Positions 8,425 to 17,802 of a stretch of 55,578 nt of DNA are shown here, in pieces. The position numbers and the translations under genes are program-made. The notes below the pieces were generated by a model. That model was not told the DNA's origin. It saw only the letters and a list, made by a program, of their open reading frames with translations, and did no database searches. This DNA comes from Winogradskyella sp. (GTDB taxonomy: Bacteria; Bacteroidota; Bacteroidia; Flavobacteriales; Flavobacteriaceae): positions 97,177-152,754 of the forward strand of contig PBLD01000006.1 in NCBI GenBank assembly GCA_002722255.1, in the 5' to 3' direction. Every line of letters begins with the position of its first letter. The first letter of the stretch is position 1.

Positions 8425-10050
8425 TTATTCCTTAATTAGTTTTCCAAATTGGAAATTATTCTTATAAGTTATTTTATAGAAATATAATCCTTTAGGAATT
8501 GTAATAGCTTCGAAATTTAAAACAGACTCATTCTCTATTGATTTTCTGTAAACAATTGCACCATTTAAGTTAAAAAGAATAAACTCACTTAACTCCTGAA
8601 TATCCTCTGTTATAATTTTAAGTTCGTTTGAAAATGGGTTGGGATAAACCTTTAATTTGGCTTCAGTTTCTGGAACTTCATTTATATTCATTGTATTCGA
8701 AAAAGAGTATTTCTGCGTTAGTGTATCTCCATTTCCGGTTCCTGTTACGTACAAATTTAAGTTTTCATCCATTGTTACCGATTTAATTACCGAGTCTCCT
8801 CCCAGTCCTTGAGATCTTAAAGTATCAATTGGCTCTCCTAAATCATCAAGAACAACCGCTAAATAATTATAACCACCACTTAAATTGTCTTGACTTTGTC
8901 CTCCAACTGTTATATAGTTGTTATTTCCTAAAAATAATTTATTACCTACATCTGCAGCATTTGTGCCTAAATTTTCGTATCTGTAATTATAAATTAAATC
9001 TCCTTGGGGTGAGATTTTGTTAACTTGTATATCTGCATTAGTGTAATTTGTTGTACCATATCCTTCTCCATAATGCCGTCCTGTTATATAGATATTGCCA
9101 TTCTCGTCTGAAATAATATCGTGTACTTGATCGGCTGTTACATTGTCAGGAAGGTCAGATGTAACTTCAAATACCCACTCTTGGTTGCCTAATTGGTCGT
9201 ACTTAAATAGTCTAAAATCTCCAAACATCCCTATATAAGAGTTTCCAATATTATCAATATGGCTTCTGATTAAATTTCCTTCATATGAAGTTTCGCTAGA
9301 AGATATTAATTCTCCTGTTAGTGTGTGCTTTAGGATTAGCAGTTTGTTGCCTGGTTCTGGATAGGTGCTATATGCAAAACCAAGAGATATAATTGAGTTA
9401 TCAATGATTTTTGTAGTTAAACCTCGATGTCTACTTAAATTATCCGAAGAATGAACATAGTCCCAAATATAATTACCAGCAGAGTCAAATTTGCAGACAA
9501 ACATTTCTGTTGAATTCCACTCCCAGTTGACATATCCTGTTAGAAAAATATTTCCGTTAGAATCAATAGCTAAATTTTGGGGAACACTCCAGTCATATTC
9601 GTTTGAGTATAAACTTTCCCAAAGAATATTTCCATCGTCATTTAATTTTATTATAACACTTTTTGATTCTTGGTCGCTTGTTTCGCTAACACCAGTAACT
9701 ATAATATCGTTATTGTTGTCAATAAAGATTCCAGTCATATAGTCGTCACTTTGATTAGAAATGTCAATTAGTTGTTTCCAAATTAAAGAACCGTTATTAG
9801 AATATTTAATTACCAAAAAATTGGAATTGCCACTCTCAAAAGAGTTTCCGCCCACAATTACATTATTATCTGAATCTAATCGAATCTTTTGACATTCATA
9901 CGAGAAGACATTAGCGCAATCTGAAGTGTATGGAATGACTTGAGAATTGTTTTCTTGGCTCCATTCCATTGTGTATTGATTTTGAGCTAAAGTGTCATTC
10001 AAGCTAATAAAGTAAATACCAATTAAAATTATACTTATTAATTTTTTCAT
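8425..10050 (-). CDS. T9SS-secreted SBBP-repeat protein with type A sorting domain
   Basis: The 541-residue exported protein has a Sec signal peptide (MKKLISIILIGIYFISLNDTLAQ region). The body is a beta-propeller-like array of short repeats of the form D-x-x-G-N-I-Y-I/V-T-G (for example DSNGNIFLTGY, DENGNIYITGR, DENLNLYVTG), the SBBP pattern of Bacteroidota. The C-terminus (about 465-541) is a T9SS type A sorting domain: KVYPNPFSNELKI, then an Ig-like domain ending GLYFYKITYKNNFQFGKLIKE. It would be carried over the outer membrane by the Por/Gld machinery and released or anchored. It lies 5 bases after the small lipoprotein gene and probably shares its transcript. Its function beyond secretion is unknown. 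Confidence 0.9.
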   Translation of the reverse strand: MKKLISIILIGIYFISLNDTLAQNQYTMEWSQENNSQVIPYTSDCANVFSYECQKIRLDSDNNVIVGGNSFESGNSNFLVIKYSNNGSLIWKQLIDISNQSDDYMTGIFIDNNNDIIVTGVSETSDQESKSVIIKLNDDGNILWESLYSNEYDWSVPQNLAIDSNGNIFLTGYVNWEWNSTEMFVCKFDSAGNYIWDYVHSSDNLSRHRGLTTKIIDNSIISLGFAYSTYPEPGNKLLILKHTLTGELISSSETSYEGNLIRSHIDNIGNSYIGMFGDFRLFKYDQLGNQEWVFEVTSDLPDNVTADQVHDIISDENGNIYITGRHYGEGYGTTNYTNADIQVNKISPQGDLIYNYRYENLGTNAADVGNKLFLGNNNYITVGGQSQDNLSGGYNYLAVVLDDLGEPIDTLRSQGLGGDSVIKSVTMDENLNLYVTGTGNGDTLTQKYSFSNTMNINEVPETEAKLKVYPNPFSNELKIITEDIQELSEFILFNLNGAIVYRKSIENESVLNFEAITIPKGLYFYKITYKNNFQFGKLIKE

Positions 10051-10055
10051 CTTTT

Positions 10056-10496
10056 TTATTTCTTTATAGTAAACCCAACTGGTGCTTTTAACTTTGAAGA
10101 GTCATACATGTTAATGTATATTGAAACGGTATCTTTTGCGTTTTCCCAAGTAACACGATAATTGTCTAGCATTACGCTACCAAATCCAAAAGGATCGTTA
10201 TCACTTTTAACAGGGCAACAACTCCCAGCTCTATAGTATGATATTTTTTCGCCATTTGGTCCTGCCAGTGCATTAAGAAATCTTCTTTCGTTTCTTGGAC
10301 CTTCAGAGTTTTTAGCTCCTCCAACTTCAACTGGGTTTTTTGGTGAGTAGCCATAGGTTTTATCTGTAGATATTTCTGTAACTAAAAATGTACTATTATC
10401 TCGAAGGATTTGAGCTGAGTTTTTGGAAGCCTCCTTAGTTGCTGAGCAAGAAAAAAAGATTGTTAGTATTCCTAATATTAAAAGTTGTCTATTCAT
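10056..10496 (-). CDS. small lipoprotein with conserved GSCCPV motif
   Basis: The 146-residue protein has a lipoprotein signal peptide (LTIFFSCSATKEA, lipobox Cys17). The mature part contains NPVEVGGAKNSEGPRNERRF, a twin-cysteine GSCCPV and the ending LKAPVGFTIKK. From memory, flavobacterial relatives with this ending are sometimes labelled 2-dehydro-3-deoxyphosphooctonate aldolase. The protein is far too short for KdsA and shows none of its TIM-barrel motifs, so that name should not be used. It is probably a periplasmic-side lipoprotein co-transcribed with the T9SS gene. A 16-bp perfect palindrome lies 53 bases upstream. Function unknown. Confidence 0.8.
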   Translation of the reverse strand: MNRQLLILGILTIFFSCSATKEASKNSAQILRDNSTFLVTEISTDKTYGYSPKNPVEVGGAKNSEGPRNERRFLNALAGPNGEKISYYRAGSCCPVKSDNDPFGFGSVMLDNYRVTWENAKDTVSIYINMYDSSKLKAPVGFTIKK

Positions 10497-10548
10497 TTCA
10501 GTGTTTTTTTTTATTGTTGGTAAGTGTTATAGAACATAAATCCATTTC

Positions 10549-10564
10549 AGTGATATATATCACT
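10549..10564. promoter_or_regulatory. 16-bp perfect palindrome, possible operator
   Basis: AGTGATATATATCACT is self-complementary over all 16 bases. It lies in the leader region of the lipoprotein/T9SS gene pair. No promoter boxes could be placed confidently around it, so an operator role is inferred from symmetry and position only. Confidence 0.35.
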
Positions 10565-10625
10565 AATAACGAAGAACGACTTTTTATTTCATAAAGTCAA
10601 GTCTATGAGCTAAGTAATATTTTTT

Positions 10626-11480
10626 TTACAACTTTTCTTTAATGGCTTTTCGCCAAAAGTAAATTCCAAAAACACAGGTAACAATAGCGAACATAATTCC
10701 GTTTTCGCCATGCCAATGTTCTGCACCTTGGGTTTTAATTGTTAGAGGTGGTAGTATTTTTTGTATGTACACATTGCTTACCGCATGAAATAGTACTGCA
10801 GGCCAAAGACTTTTAGATTTAAAAGTGTAGTAGGCCATTATAAACGACATAGAAATAATTACGATAAAGAATGTTATAAATTCTAATAGTACATTATTGC
10901 TATAGTAAACAAGTAGCGGCCAGTGCCATGCTGCCCAAATAACTCCACTAACAATGGATACACCTGTAAAGGAAAGTACTTTTCTTAATTCGTAGATAAA
11001 AAAGCCTCTCCAACCGATTTCTTCTCCTAATGTTGTTGCCGATGCTCTTATTACTTCTACGGTTCCTAATAAGAGGATAGCTATGATTGTGATAGATGTT
11101 GGACTTAATGTGCCAATACCAAACAAACCAAGTTCTTTACCCCATTCTGTAATGGATACTTTACTGGCTAAGCTTCCAAAGCCTAAAGTCCAGATAAGTA
11201 AATAAGTGATTATGGCATATAATGCAGGAATTAAATATGACAGTCGGATGTATTTCCAATTTCCCCAATTCCAATTTAAAGATGAAATTTTGCGCCCTAT
11301 TATTTTTAAGGTAATAAATGCAGCTATTGCAGGACACCACATTATGGCACCAACATATATTCTTGAGGGAAAAAAATTTACTATGGCATAATGAAAAGGT
11401 GATGTAAGGGCAACAACTAAAACAAGAAATAGAAAGATTGTTTTCCAAACTTCTTTTCTTTCAGATGGATTTTTAAGCAT
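10626..11480 (-). CDS. CPBP-family intramembrane metalloprotease
   Basis: The 284-residue integral membrane protein has about eight hydrophobic segments. It carries the CPBP (Abi/Rce1-like) motifs: EEIGWRG (153-159) with the two catalytic Glu and the Arg, HWPLL (His186) and FHAVSN (His232). These residues line a zinc-independent or metal-dependent glutamate protease site within the membrane. Bacterial members act in peptide maturation, immunity to self-made bacteriocins or protein anchoring. No bacteriocin-like gene is visible next door, so the substrate is unknown. It appears to be a single-gene unit with 144 bases upstream. Confidence 0.88.
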   Translation of the reverse strand: MLKNPSERKEVWKTIFLFLVLVVALTSPFHYAIVNFFPSRIYVGAIMWCPAIAAFITLKIIGRKISSLNWNWGNWKYIRLSYLIPALYAIITYLLIWTLGFGSLASKVSITEWGKELGLFGIGTLSPTSITIIAILLLGTVEVIRASATTLGEEIGWRGFFIYELRKVLSFTGVSIVSGVIWAAWHWPLLVYYSNNVLLEFITFFIVIISMSFIMAYYTFKSKSLWPAVLFHAVSNVYIQKILPPLTIKTQGAEHWHGENGIMFAIVTCVFGIYFWRKAIKEKL

Positions 11481-11624
11481 TTGGTTTTCTGATTGGTTTG
11501 TTTTATAGAGACGAAAGGTGTGTGTTTTTGTTACATAGAGCGTCTCACCTCAATCAAATAACTTATGTGTTAAGTTAATGAAGTTTGACTATTGGTTCTG
11601 CATGAAGTAAAGCTTTGTAAACTT

Positions 11625-13262
11625 TTAATCAATCTTATTTACACGATAATAATCAAAGTCAACATAACCACCAGCCTCTTCTGTAGCGAAATTAAATAAC
11701 CCAAATCGATAACCCATAAAGTGCTTGGTGAAGGTATATACCATGTTTAAAGTATTGCCTATTTTTTGCCAGTTCTCACCATCGAGACTATAATAAAAAT
11801 AGGCTTCATCAGCTTCAAAATCGCAATCTATTTTAAAATACACATTTTCTTGATGAAGAGGAATTCGTTCTATCTCTTTGAACGAATCACTTAGTTTGTT
11901 TATCATTTTGATGCCCTGTTTTTGGTCTTCATCTTCAAAACCCAATCTAGACTGCGTCATTACAATGAACATTTTATCATTTTCTTTCTTTACACCGACG
12001 TAACCGAATTTGTTTTGAAAAGCAATAAGACCTGCAACATCGCCATTTCTCATTTTACTAACCTTCACTAAGGTTGTTGCCGAAGATTTAGGGCCAAACG
12101 TACGTTGGGTAAGTGTGTTTTTTGCGAATAATACATTTTTGTCTATACGACCTGTTGTAATACGCAGTCGACCAGGATTTTGAAGAATAGCCCAGTTTTT
12201 GTTATCAGGATTATGATTCCATTGCCATGCTAGCGGAAGTTTTGGGTCATTTTCTTTTCGTTCAAACTCATCAGAAGCTACAATGCCAAAAATACCATTT
12301 GAATTATCTGGTAAATCTAGGGTTTCGGGAACTTTGCCATCAGTTCCTAAAACAGGCCAATCATTTTCCCATTTAACAGGAACTAAGTAGGGAATTCTAC
12401 CAACACTTCCTCGGTCTCCAAAAAGCATGGCATACCAATTTCCGTCTGGAGTGTCAATTAATCCACCTTGTGCAATATGTTGGTCTTGAAGTACCACACG
12501 ACCTTCATAAGGACCTGTAATTTTATCAGCTCTATGCACAATTACTGTGCGTGCCCAATGACTTTTAGGTGAGGCAATATTGAAAAGGTAATATTTTCCG
12601 TTTATTTTACGTATTTGGCAGCCTTCACCAGGCAAACCTCCAACTTCATCTTTTCCAAAAACTAAGTTGACATTATCTATAATTATTTTTTCTATACCGT
12701 TTGGTTTTATTGCTGATGCATCTGGAAGTAATTCAATAAGCTTTATAGTTCCACCTCCGTAAAGCATATATACCTTACCATCATCATCAAAAAAGAGAGA
12801 GTTGTCATGAAGAACAGGTTCAAAAGAATGGGACTCCCAAGGTCCTGTTTCAATATTTTTTGTTTTGTAAACATGAGTTTTGCCTGATGTGGCAGAAAAA
12901 GTGGAAACATAGAATGTGTCATTATGATAACGAAGGCTACTTGCCCAAGACCCTTTTCCGTAGGTTTCTTGACCATTTTCAAGATTCATTTTATCATTCT
13001 CTACTAAACGGTCGTATGCATAACCAGCGATTTCCCAGTTGACTAAATCTTTGGATTTCATGATTGGTAACCCTGGACTCATATGCATTGTGGTGCTACT
13101 CATATAGTAAGTATCACCAACTCTAATGGTGCTAACATCTGGAACATCTGCCCATATAACAGGGTTTTTAGCAACTTGAGCATAAATGCTAACTAAACTC
13201 AAGTTGAAAAGTGTAATTAAAACAGTTAGTATTATTCTCGAAATATGATTTTCTTTTATCAT
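11625..13262 (-). CDS. glycoside hydrolase family 43 protein
   Basis: The 545-residue exported enzyme has a signal peptide ending near VSIYAQ. The N-terminal five-bladed propeller (about 33-325) matches GH43 beta-xylosidase/alpha-L-arabinofuranosidase: NPVIWADVPDVS with the base Asp, the transition-state Asp near HDNSLFFDDDGKVYM (Asp153), and the acid Glu213 in PGEGCQI. The C-terminal half (about 330-545) is a beta-sandwich (FERKENDPKLPLAWQWNHNP to the end) of the type that completes the active site in xylosidases. It would remove xylose or arabinose from plant or algal polysaccharides. It is not inside a polysaccharide-utilisation locus: no SusC/SusD genes lie nearby. The substrate is inferred from family only. 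Confidence 0.9.
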   Translation of the reverse strand: MIKENHISRIILTVLITLFNLSLVSIYAQVAKNPVIWADVPDVSTIRVGDTYYMSSTTMHMSPGLPIMKSKDLVNWEIAGYAYDRLVENDKMNLENGQETYGKGSWASSLRYHNDTFYVSTFSATSGKTHVYKTKNIETGPWESHSFEPVLHDNSLFFDDDGKVYMLYGGGTIKLIELLPDASAIKPNGIEKIIIDNVNLVFGKDEVGGLPGEGCQIRKINGKYYLFNIASPKSHWARTVIVHRADKITGPYEGRVVLQDQHIAQGGLIDTPDGNWYAMLFGDRGSVGRIPYLVPVKWENDWPVLGTDGKVPETLDLPDNSNGIFGIVASDEFERKENDPKLPLAWQWNHNPDNKNWAILQNPGRLRITTGRIDKNVLFAKNTLTQRTFGPKSSATTLVKVSKMRNGDVAGLIAFQNKFGYVGVKKENDKMFIVMTQSRLGFEDEDQKQGIKMINKLSDSFKEIERIPLHQENVYFKIDCDFEADEAYFYYSLDGENWQKIGNTLNMVYTFTKHFMGYRFGLFNFATEEAGGYVDFDYYRVNKID

Positions 13263-13338
13263 TGTTAGCCTCAGATTGTTGATTAATGCTTAATTATAAG
13301 ATAACCAAGTTCGGCTTTTTCTGTTATAAAATCAAGTT

Positions 13339-14574
13339 TTAAATTTTCTTTAAATTTCTAACACGTTCTAACAACGTTGGATGTGAATAGTGCATAAACA
13401 CATAAGCTTTGTGAGGAGTTAAATTACTTAAACTGTTCTTTGAGAGCTTTTTTAAAGACGTAATTAGTGGCTCAGCTTTGTAGGTGTTTTTGGCATAATC
13501 ATCCGCTTGATATTCAAAAACTCTTGAAACGTAATTCATAATCAAACCTGTAATTTCTGAAATGGGCGAGTAGAGCAATCCAAAGGCAATTAACCCAACA
13601 TGAAAACTAGGTTGCTCTACACCAATAGCATTAGATAATAATGGATTTGAAATAAAAATCGATAAAATGTATAATGTCAATCCGGTAAGTAAAACAGAAG
13701 CAATCAAATTGAAAATAATATGATTGCGCTTATAGTGCCCTACTTCGTGTGCCAAAACTGCGACAATTTCTTCATCGTCTAAATCATTGACCAAAGTATC
13801 GTAAAGTGTAACACGCTTTTCACTTCCAAAACCCGAAAAATACGCATTGGCTTTAGTGCTACGTTTAGAACCGTCAATGATGAATATTTTGTTCAGGCTA
13901 AAACCAACAGAAGCAGCATAATTAGATATTTTTTGTCGTAAATCTCCATCTTCTAGAGGTGTTTGCTTATTGAACATAGGCACAATGAGCTTAGAGTAAA
14001 ACATGTTCATAAATACCGTGAATACGGTTACAATTCCCCAAGCATACAGCCAAAATTGATTTCCTGTAATTTGATAAAACCAAATAATTAAGGCAATGAT
14101 ACCACCACCTAATATGGCCATCATTACTAAGCCTTTTAATTTATCTAAGATAAATGTCTTTTTTGTGGTTTTATTAAAGCCAAATTTTTCTTCAATCACA
14201 AAGGTTTTGTAATAAGCAAATGGTGTAGTAATTATGTCGCTAGCAATCATAATAATTCCAAAGAAAATTAATCCAATAATGATAGGGTTATCAGAATATT
14301 TTCTGGCTATATTGTCTACATATTCAAAACCATCTAAAAACAGAAAACCTAAGGTTAATACTAATGAAAATGAAGAAGACCAAATACCAAATTTATAATT
14401 GACTTTTTTGTAAGCTTGCGATTTTTTGTATTCGTCTTCATCGTAAACATCATTTATTTCAGAAGGAACAACATCGTTAAAATGTTTGGCATTTAACGCA
14501 TCTAGAATTTTATCCTTTATAAAGTTGATAAGGATTATGGTTATGATGATGTAGAAAAGGGTTTGCGCTGTCAT
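13339..14574 (-). CDS. M48-family (Ste24-like) membrane metalloprotease
   Basis: The 411-residue protein has an N-terminal multi-pass membrane part and the Ste24 CAAX-protease signature: a long DUF-type N-domain, then HEVGH (276-280) binding zinc, with the third ligand Glu353 in FEYQADDYA. FFGIIMIASDIITTPFAYYKTFVIEEKFGFN matches the conserved stretch ahead of the catalytic domain in this group (about 105-134). In bacteria such enzymes cleave misfolded membrane or exported proteins, because prenylated CAAX substrates are absent. The downstream end lies 76 bases from the GH43 start on the same strand. It shares a strand and probably a transcript with the two genes upstream. Confidence 0.92.
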   Translation of the reverse strand: MTAQTLFYIIITIILINFIKDKILDALNAKHFNDVVPSEINDVYDEDEYKKSQAYKKVNYKFGIWSSSFSLVLTLGFLFLDGFEYVDNIARKYSDNPIIIGLIFFGIIMIASDIITTPFAYYKTFVIEEKFGFNKTTKKTFILDKLKGLVMMAILGGGIIALIIWFYQITGNQFWLYAWGIVTVFTVFMNMFYSKLIVPMFNKQTPLEDGDLRQKISNYAASVGFSLNKIFIIDGSKRSTKANAYFSGFGSEKRVTLYDTLVNDLDDEEIVAVLAHEVGHYKRNHIIFNLIASVLLTGLTLYILSIFISNPLLSNAIGVEQPSFHVGLIAFGLLYSPISEITGLIMNYVSRVFEYQADDYAKNTYKAEPLITSLKKLSKNSLSNLTPHKAYVFMHYSHPTLLERVRNLKKI

Positions 14575-14612
14575 TATGATTAGTAATTAATAATGAATGA
14601 TTAATAATTTAG

Positions 14613-14978
14613 TTATTCCTTTGAAGATTGTATAATCTTAAATAATATTTTTAGGATGCTTAAGAGTTCTTTTTCTAATTCTTCAAATTCCTCTATGGTA
14701 ATATAGCTAGTGTCTTTTAGTATTCTAAGCCAGTAGTGAGTTTCTCTCGCTTCTTTATATGAAATAGACATTTTTGCTCTAAAGTCTTTTTTAGAAATCC
14801 CTCCAATAGCTTCTTCAACATTGGCACCAATGGAGGTTCCTGATTTTAATAGTTGTCTTGATAATACGTACTCTTTATTGGTAATTAGCGTTTTACTGAG
14901 ATGCACTATTTTGATAGCAAAATTATAGGACTTGGTTGCAATTATATTCTCTTTCATTACTAATTCTTCATCAATCAT
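14613..14978 (-). CDS. four-helix-bundle protein (S23/IVS family)
   Basis: The 121-residue protein belongs to the family first found in 23S rRNA intervening sequences. Signature pieces are SYNFAIKIVHLSKTL, QLLKSGTSIGANVEEAIGG (about 45-63) and SISYKEARETHYWLRIL. Members form a pentameric bundle; their role is unknown, and many occur, as here, outside rRNA. Its ATG overlaps the stop of the trmH-like gene (TAATG), giving translational coupling. A second in-frame ATG seven codons in is possible. The AT-rich spacer downstream (14575-14612) is made of ATTAGTAATTAATAATG-like near-repeats. Confidence 0.88.
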   Translation of the reverse strand: MIDEELVMKENIIATKSYNFAIKIVHLSKTLITNKEYVLSRQLLKSGTSIGANVEEAIGGISKKDFRAKMSISYKEARETHYWLRILKDTSYITIEEFEELEKELLSILKILFKIIQSSKE

Positions 14979-15778
14979 TATTCATTAATTCGCCTTTGGC
15001 GAACTGCTTCAAAAATAAGAATTCCTGCAGCAACAGAAACATTCATAGAGTCGATAACACCTTGCATTGGTATACTAATGTTTTGTGTAGCTGCATCTCG
15101 CCATTCTTGGGTTAGTCCTGTGGCTTCTGTACCAACCACAATAGCTGTTGGTAAGGTGTAATCTTGCGTATGATAAGGCTCAGATTCTTGCAGAATAGCA
15201 GAGAAAATGTTGAAATTGTAATGCTTCAAAAAATCGATAGCTTCAGTAGTGCTTGCCATCGCAATTTGTGTTGTAAAGACACAACCAACACTAGAGCGTA
15301 TAATATTTGGATTGTACAAGTCTGACTTTGGGTTGGCAATAATCACAGCGTCTACATTAGCAGCATCAGCAGTTCTTAATAAAGCACCAATATTACCTGG
15401 TTTTTCGGGTGCTTCAGCAACTAAAATCAAAGGGTTTTTGTTAGTGAGTTTTAAATCTTCAAGTTGGTGTGCTTTACTATTTACGACAGCAATAACACCT
15501 TCTGTGGTGTCTCGATGTGCCAATTTTTGAAAAACTTCTTTAGAAATTTCAATAATATCAATACCATATTGCGACATGGCTTTTGCCTCACTTTCAGAAA
15601 ACAAATCAGGGAAAAATAAAAGTGTTTCAATTTTGTAGCCACCTTTTATCGCCAAAGACAGTTCGCGTTTCCCTTCAATTAAAAATTGTCCTGTTTTTTT
15701 GCGTTGTCTAGACTTGTCTTTTAATTGATTAAGTTGTTTAATAAGAGGGTTTTGTGGGCTGGTTATTGATTTTGTCAT
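14978..15778 (-). CDS. TrmH/SpoU-family RNA methyltransferase
   Basis: This 266-residue protein is an S-adenosylmethionine-dependent 2'-O-ribose methyltransferase of the SPOUT fold acting on tRNA or 23S rRNA. The start at 15776-15778 (MTKSITSPQNPLIKQLNQL) is chosen over one nine codons upstream because it begins the conserved N-terminal substrate-binding domain and leaves room for the promoter. The three family motifs are present: NPNIIRSSVGCVF with the preceding PEKPGNIGALLRTADA, VVGTEATGLTQEW, and IPMQGVIDSMNVSVAAGIL, which forms the cofactor knot. The exact RNA site is not predictable. A TAAATTTG box lies upstream. Confidence 0.92.
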   Translation of the reverse strand: MTKSITSPQNPLIKQLNQLKDKSRQRKKTGQFLIEGKRELSLAIKGGYKIETLLFFPDLFSESEAKAMSQYGIDIIEISKEVFQKLAHRDTTEGVIAVVNSKAHQLEDLKLTNKNPLILVAEAPEKPGNIGALLRTADAANVDAVIIANPKSDLYNPNIIRSSVGCVFTTQIAMASTTEAIDFLKHYNFNIFSAILQESEPYHTQDYTLPTAIVVGTEATGLTQEWRDAATQNISIPMQGVIDSMNVSVAAGILIFEAVRQRRINE

Positions 15779-15802
15779 ATATTTGAGAGTCTTTGATAAG
15801 TG

Positions 15803-15828
15803 CAAATTTACGCCTTAAATTATTAAGG
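15803..15828 (-). promoter_or_regulatory. -7 box and adjoining palindrome before the trmH-like gene
   Basis: TAAATTTG (minus strand, 15803-15810) is a full -7 match. Immediately upstream is CCTTAA (15813-15818), four bases, TTAAGG (15823-15828), a 16-bp dyad between the expected promoter elements, where a repressor could bind. A TTG lies 23 bases beyond the -7 box, slightly too far for the consensus. Confidence 0.4.
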
Positions 15829-15906
15829 TGTTTCAATTTTAGCTCAATTGAAGCGTAACCATTAATCAGTTTGTACATACACACTATGCTATTAAACCAA
15901 TCAATT

Positions 15907-17697
15907 ATGAAAAAACTTTTACTTGCATTTTCTTTTTGCTTCTTTTTATTGAATTCATATTCTCAAATTGCAAATCAACCATCAGATTTAATGGTTTGTG
16001 ATGACGATAATGATGGTTATGCCGAATTTGACTTAACAATTACTGAGCCGGAAGTTTTAGGTAGTCAAAGTTCACTGGATTTCAGTGTTTCGTATCACGA
16101 AACCCAAACAGATGCTATTATTGGTGATTATCCTATTGCATCTCTTTACGTTAATATTGTTCCTAATATGCAAGTGATTTATATAAGAGTGGAAGATTTA
16201 AGTTCTGGTAGTGTAGCAACCACTTCTGTTAATTTGGTGGTGAACCTGACGCCAGAAACAACAGTAATCTCAGATTATGAAATTTGTGAGATTAACTCAG
16301 ATGGTTATGCAGAATTCGATTTAACCACAAAAAATGCAGAGATTTTAAATGGGCAAAATCCAGCTTTATTTAGTGTGAGTTACTATGCTAGTGTAGTAGA
16401 AGCAGAATTACAAATGAATGTATTACCTAGTCCTTTCACCAACTATACCAATCCCCAAACCATATATGCAGCCATAACAGACAATTCAACAGGCTGTTTT
16501 AGTACAATAAGTTTTGATTTAGTAGTTAATGAAGCAGCGCAAGCAAACCCTGACTTACAAACAATTGTCTATCAGCAATGCGATGATAATATTGAAACAG
16601 ATGGTGACCCAAGTGATGATAGTTCTCAATTTGATTTATCATTTTTTGATTTTCAAATTCTAGATGGTCAGTCTCCTTCACTATACACATTAAGTTATTT
16701 TGCAACACTAATGGATGCTGAGGCTGGTGTAAATCCTTTGCCAACACTATATCAAAACACAACGAACCCTCAGATTATTTATGCCAAAGTAGAAAATTCA
16801 ACAGGCTGTTACGATATCGCAGAAGCTACCTTGATGGTAACTCCTATACCTTATTTGTCTATAGAAGATACGATATTGTGTGTAGACGAATCTGTAACAA
16901 TCGACACAGGTTTAAGTAGTGATGATTACGCTTTTCTTTGGTATGTCGATGGATTTATTATTTCAGGAGAAACTTTACCAACATTAACAGTTGATTCACC
17001 TGGACCTTACACGGTTCAGGTAATAGATCTTCAGAGTTCTTGTAGTGTTATGACAGAGTTTTGGGTAACAGAATTGCCTTGTCCAGATGCCGACTCTGAT
17101 GGTGTAGATGATAGTGAAGAAGATATTAATAACAATGGTAATTTAGATGATGATGATACTGATGGTGATGGTATACCAAATTATCTAGATGACGACGATG
17201 ACGGAGATAATGTCTCTACCGAAGATGAGATTGCAGAGCTTTTAGGTCGCAATAGCTCTGGTACACATCCTTTTGTAGATACAGATAATGATATGATTGA
17301 AAACTATTTAGATGATGACGATGATGGCGATGGTGTGCTTACCATAGATGAAGATTATAATAATAACGGAGACCCAACAGATGATGATACCAACTCTAAT
17401 ATGATTCCGGATTATCTTGAAGCAGCAGTTGCCCTTAGTTTGGAATCATTACATAAATTGTCTTTTAAGTTGTATCCAAATCCAGCAAAAGATATGGTAA
17501 CAGTAACATTGAGTCAAAATATATTGAATACAACAGATATTTCTTTAATAGACATTCAAGGTAAGACGATTAATATTCCGAAAAAGGAATTTAATAGTAC
17601 TGTGGAATTAGATGTATCCTCTTTAAATGCAGGTTTGTATTTTATCCAGCTTAGAAACGGAAACAACTTAATTATTGAAAAACTGATTGTTGAATAA
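15907..17697 (+). CDS. T9SS-secreted repeat protein with calcium-binding Asp repeats
   Basis: The start ATG at 15907 gives 596 residues and begins directly with a signal peptide ([20 protein letters not shown]). About three tandem adhesin-like modules of roughly 90-100 residues follow. Each has [17 protein letters not shown], NxxILxGQxPxxFSVSY, and NxxNPQTIYAxVxNxxTGC. Next is an Asp-rich thrombospondin type 3-like stretch (about 390-510) of DxDxDGxxD units that should bind calcium. The C-terminal T9SS type A sorting domain starts near [17 protein letters not shown] and ends [12 protein letters not shown]. It is therefore a cell-surface or released adhesin-like protein. It is transcribed divergently from the trmH-like gene and ends at a strong terminator. 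Confidence 0.9.
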   Translation: MKKLLLAFSFCFFLLNSYSQIANQPSDLMVCDDDNDGYAEFDLTITEPEVLGSQSSLDFSVSYHETQTDAIIGDYPIASLYVNIVPNMQVIYIRVEDLSSGSVATTSVNLVVNLTPETTVISDYEICEINSDGYAEFDLTTKNAEILNGQNPALFSVSYYASVVEAELQMNVLPSPFTNYTNPQTIYAAITDNSTGCFSTISFDLVVNEAAQANPDLQTIVYQQCDDNIETDGDPSDDSSQFDLSFFDFQILDGQSPSLYTLSYFATLMDAEAGVNPLPTLYQNTTNPQIIYAKVENSTGCYDIAEATLMVTPIPYLSIEDTILCVDESVTIDTGLSSDDYAFLWYVDGFIISGETLPTLTVDSPGPYTVQVIDLQSSCSVMTEFWVTELPCPDADSDGVDDSEEDINNNGNLDDDDTDGDGIPNYLDDDDDGDNVSTEDEIAELLGRNSSGTHPFVDTDNDMIENYLDDDDDGDGVLTIDEDYNNNGDPTDDDTNSNMIPDYLEAAVALSLESLHKLSFKLYPNPAKDMVTVTLSQNILNTTDISLIDIQGKTINIPKKEFNSTVELDVSSLNAGLYFIQLRNGNNLIIEKLIVE

Positions 17698-17719
17698 AGT
17701 ATAGAATATAATATGTTTT

Positions 17720-17751
17720 AAAAGCTTCAGATTAATTCTGAAGCTTTTTTT
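17720..17751 (+). terminator. intrinsic terminator after the T9SS repeat protein
   Basis: AAAGCTTCAG, loop ATTAATT, CTGAAGCTTTTTTT: a 10-bp perfect stem followed by a T-run, 23 bases after the stop codon. Confidence 0.85.
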
Positions 17752-17802
17752 GTAATGTACAGATTTGAGTTTCGTCCAAATTACCAACTAATAAAACTAA
17801 CC

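Noticed and set aside
10056..10496. 2-dehydro-3-deoxyphosphooctonate aldolase (KdsA)
   Set aside because: The protein is only 146 residues, is a lipoprotein and lacks any aldolase motif.
14575..14612. Mobile element boundary beside the four-helix-bundle gene
   Set aside because: The AT-rich near-repeats are short and irregular with no terminal inverted repeats or target duplication.
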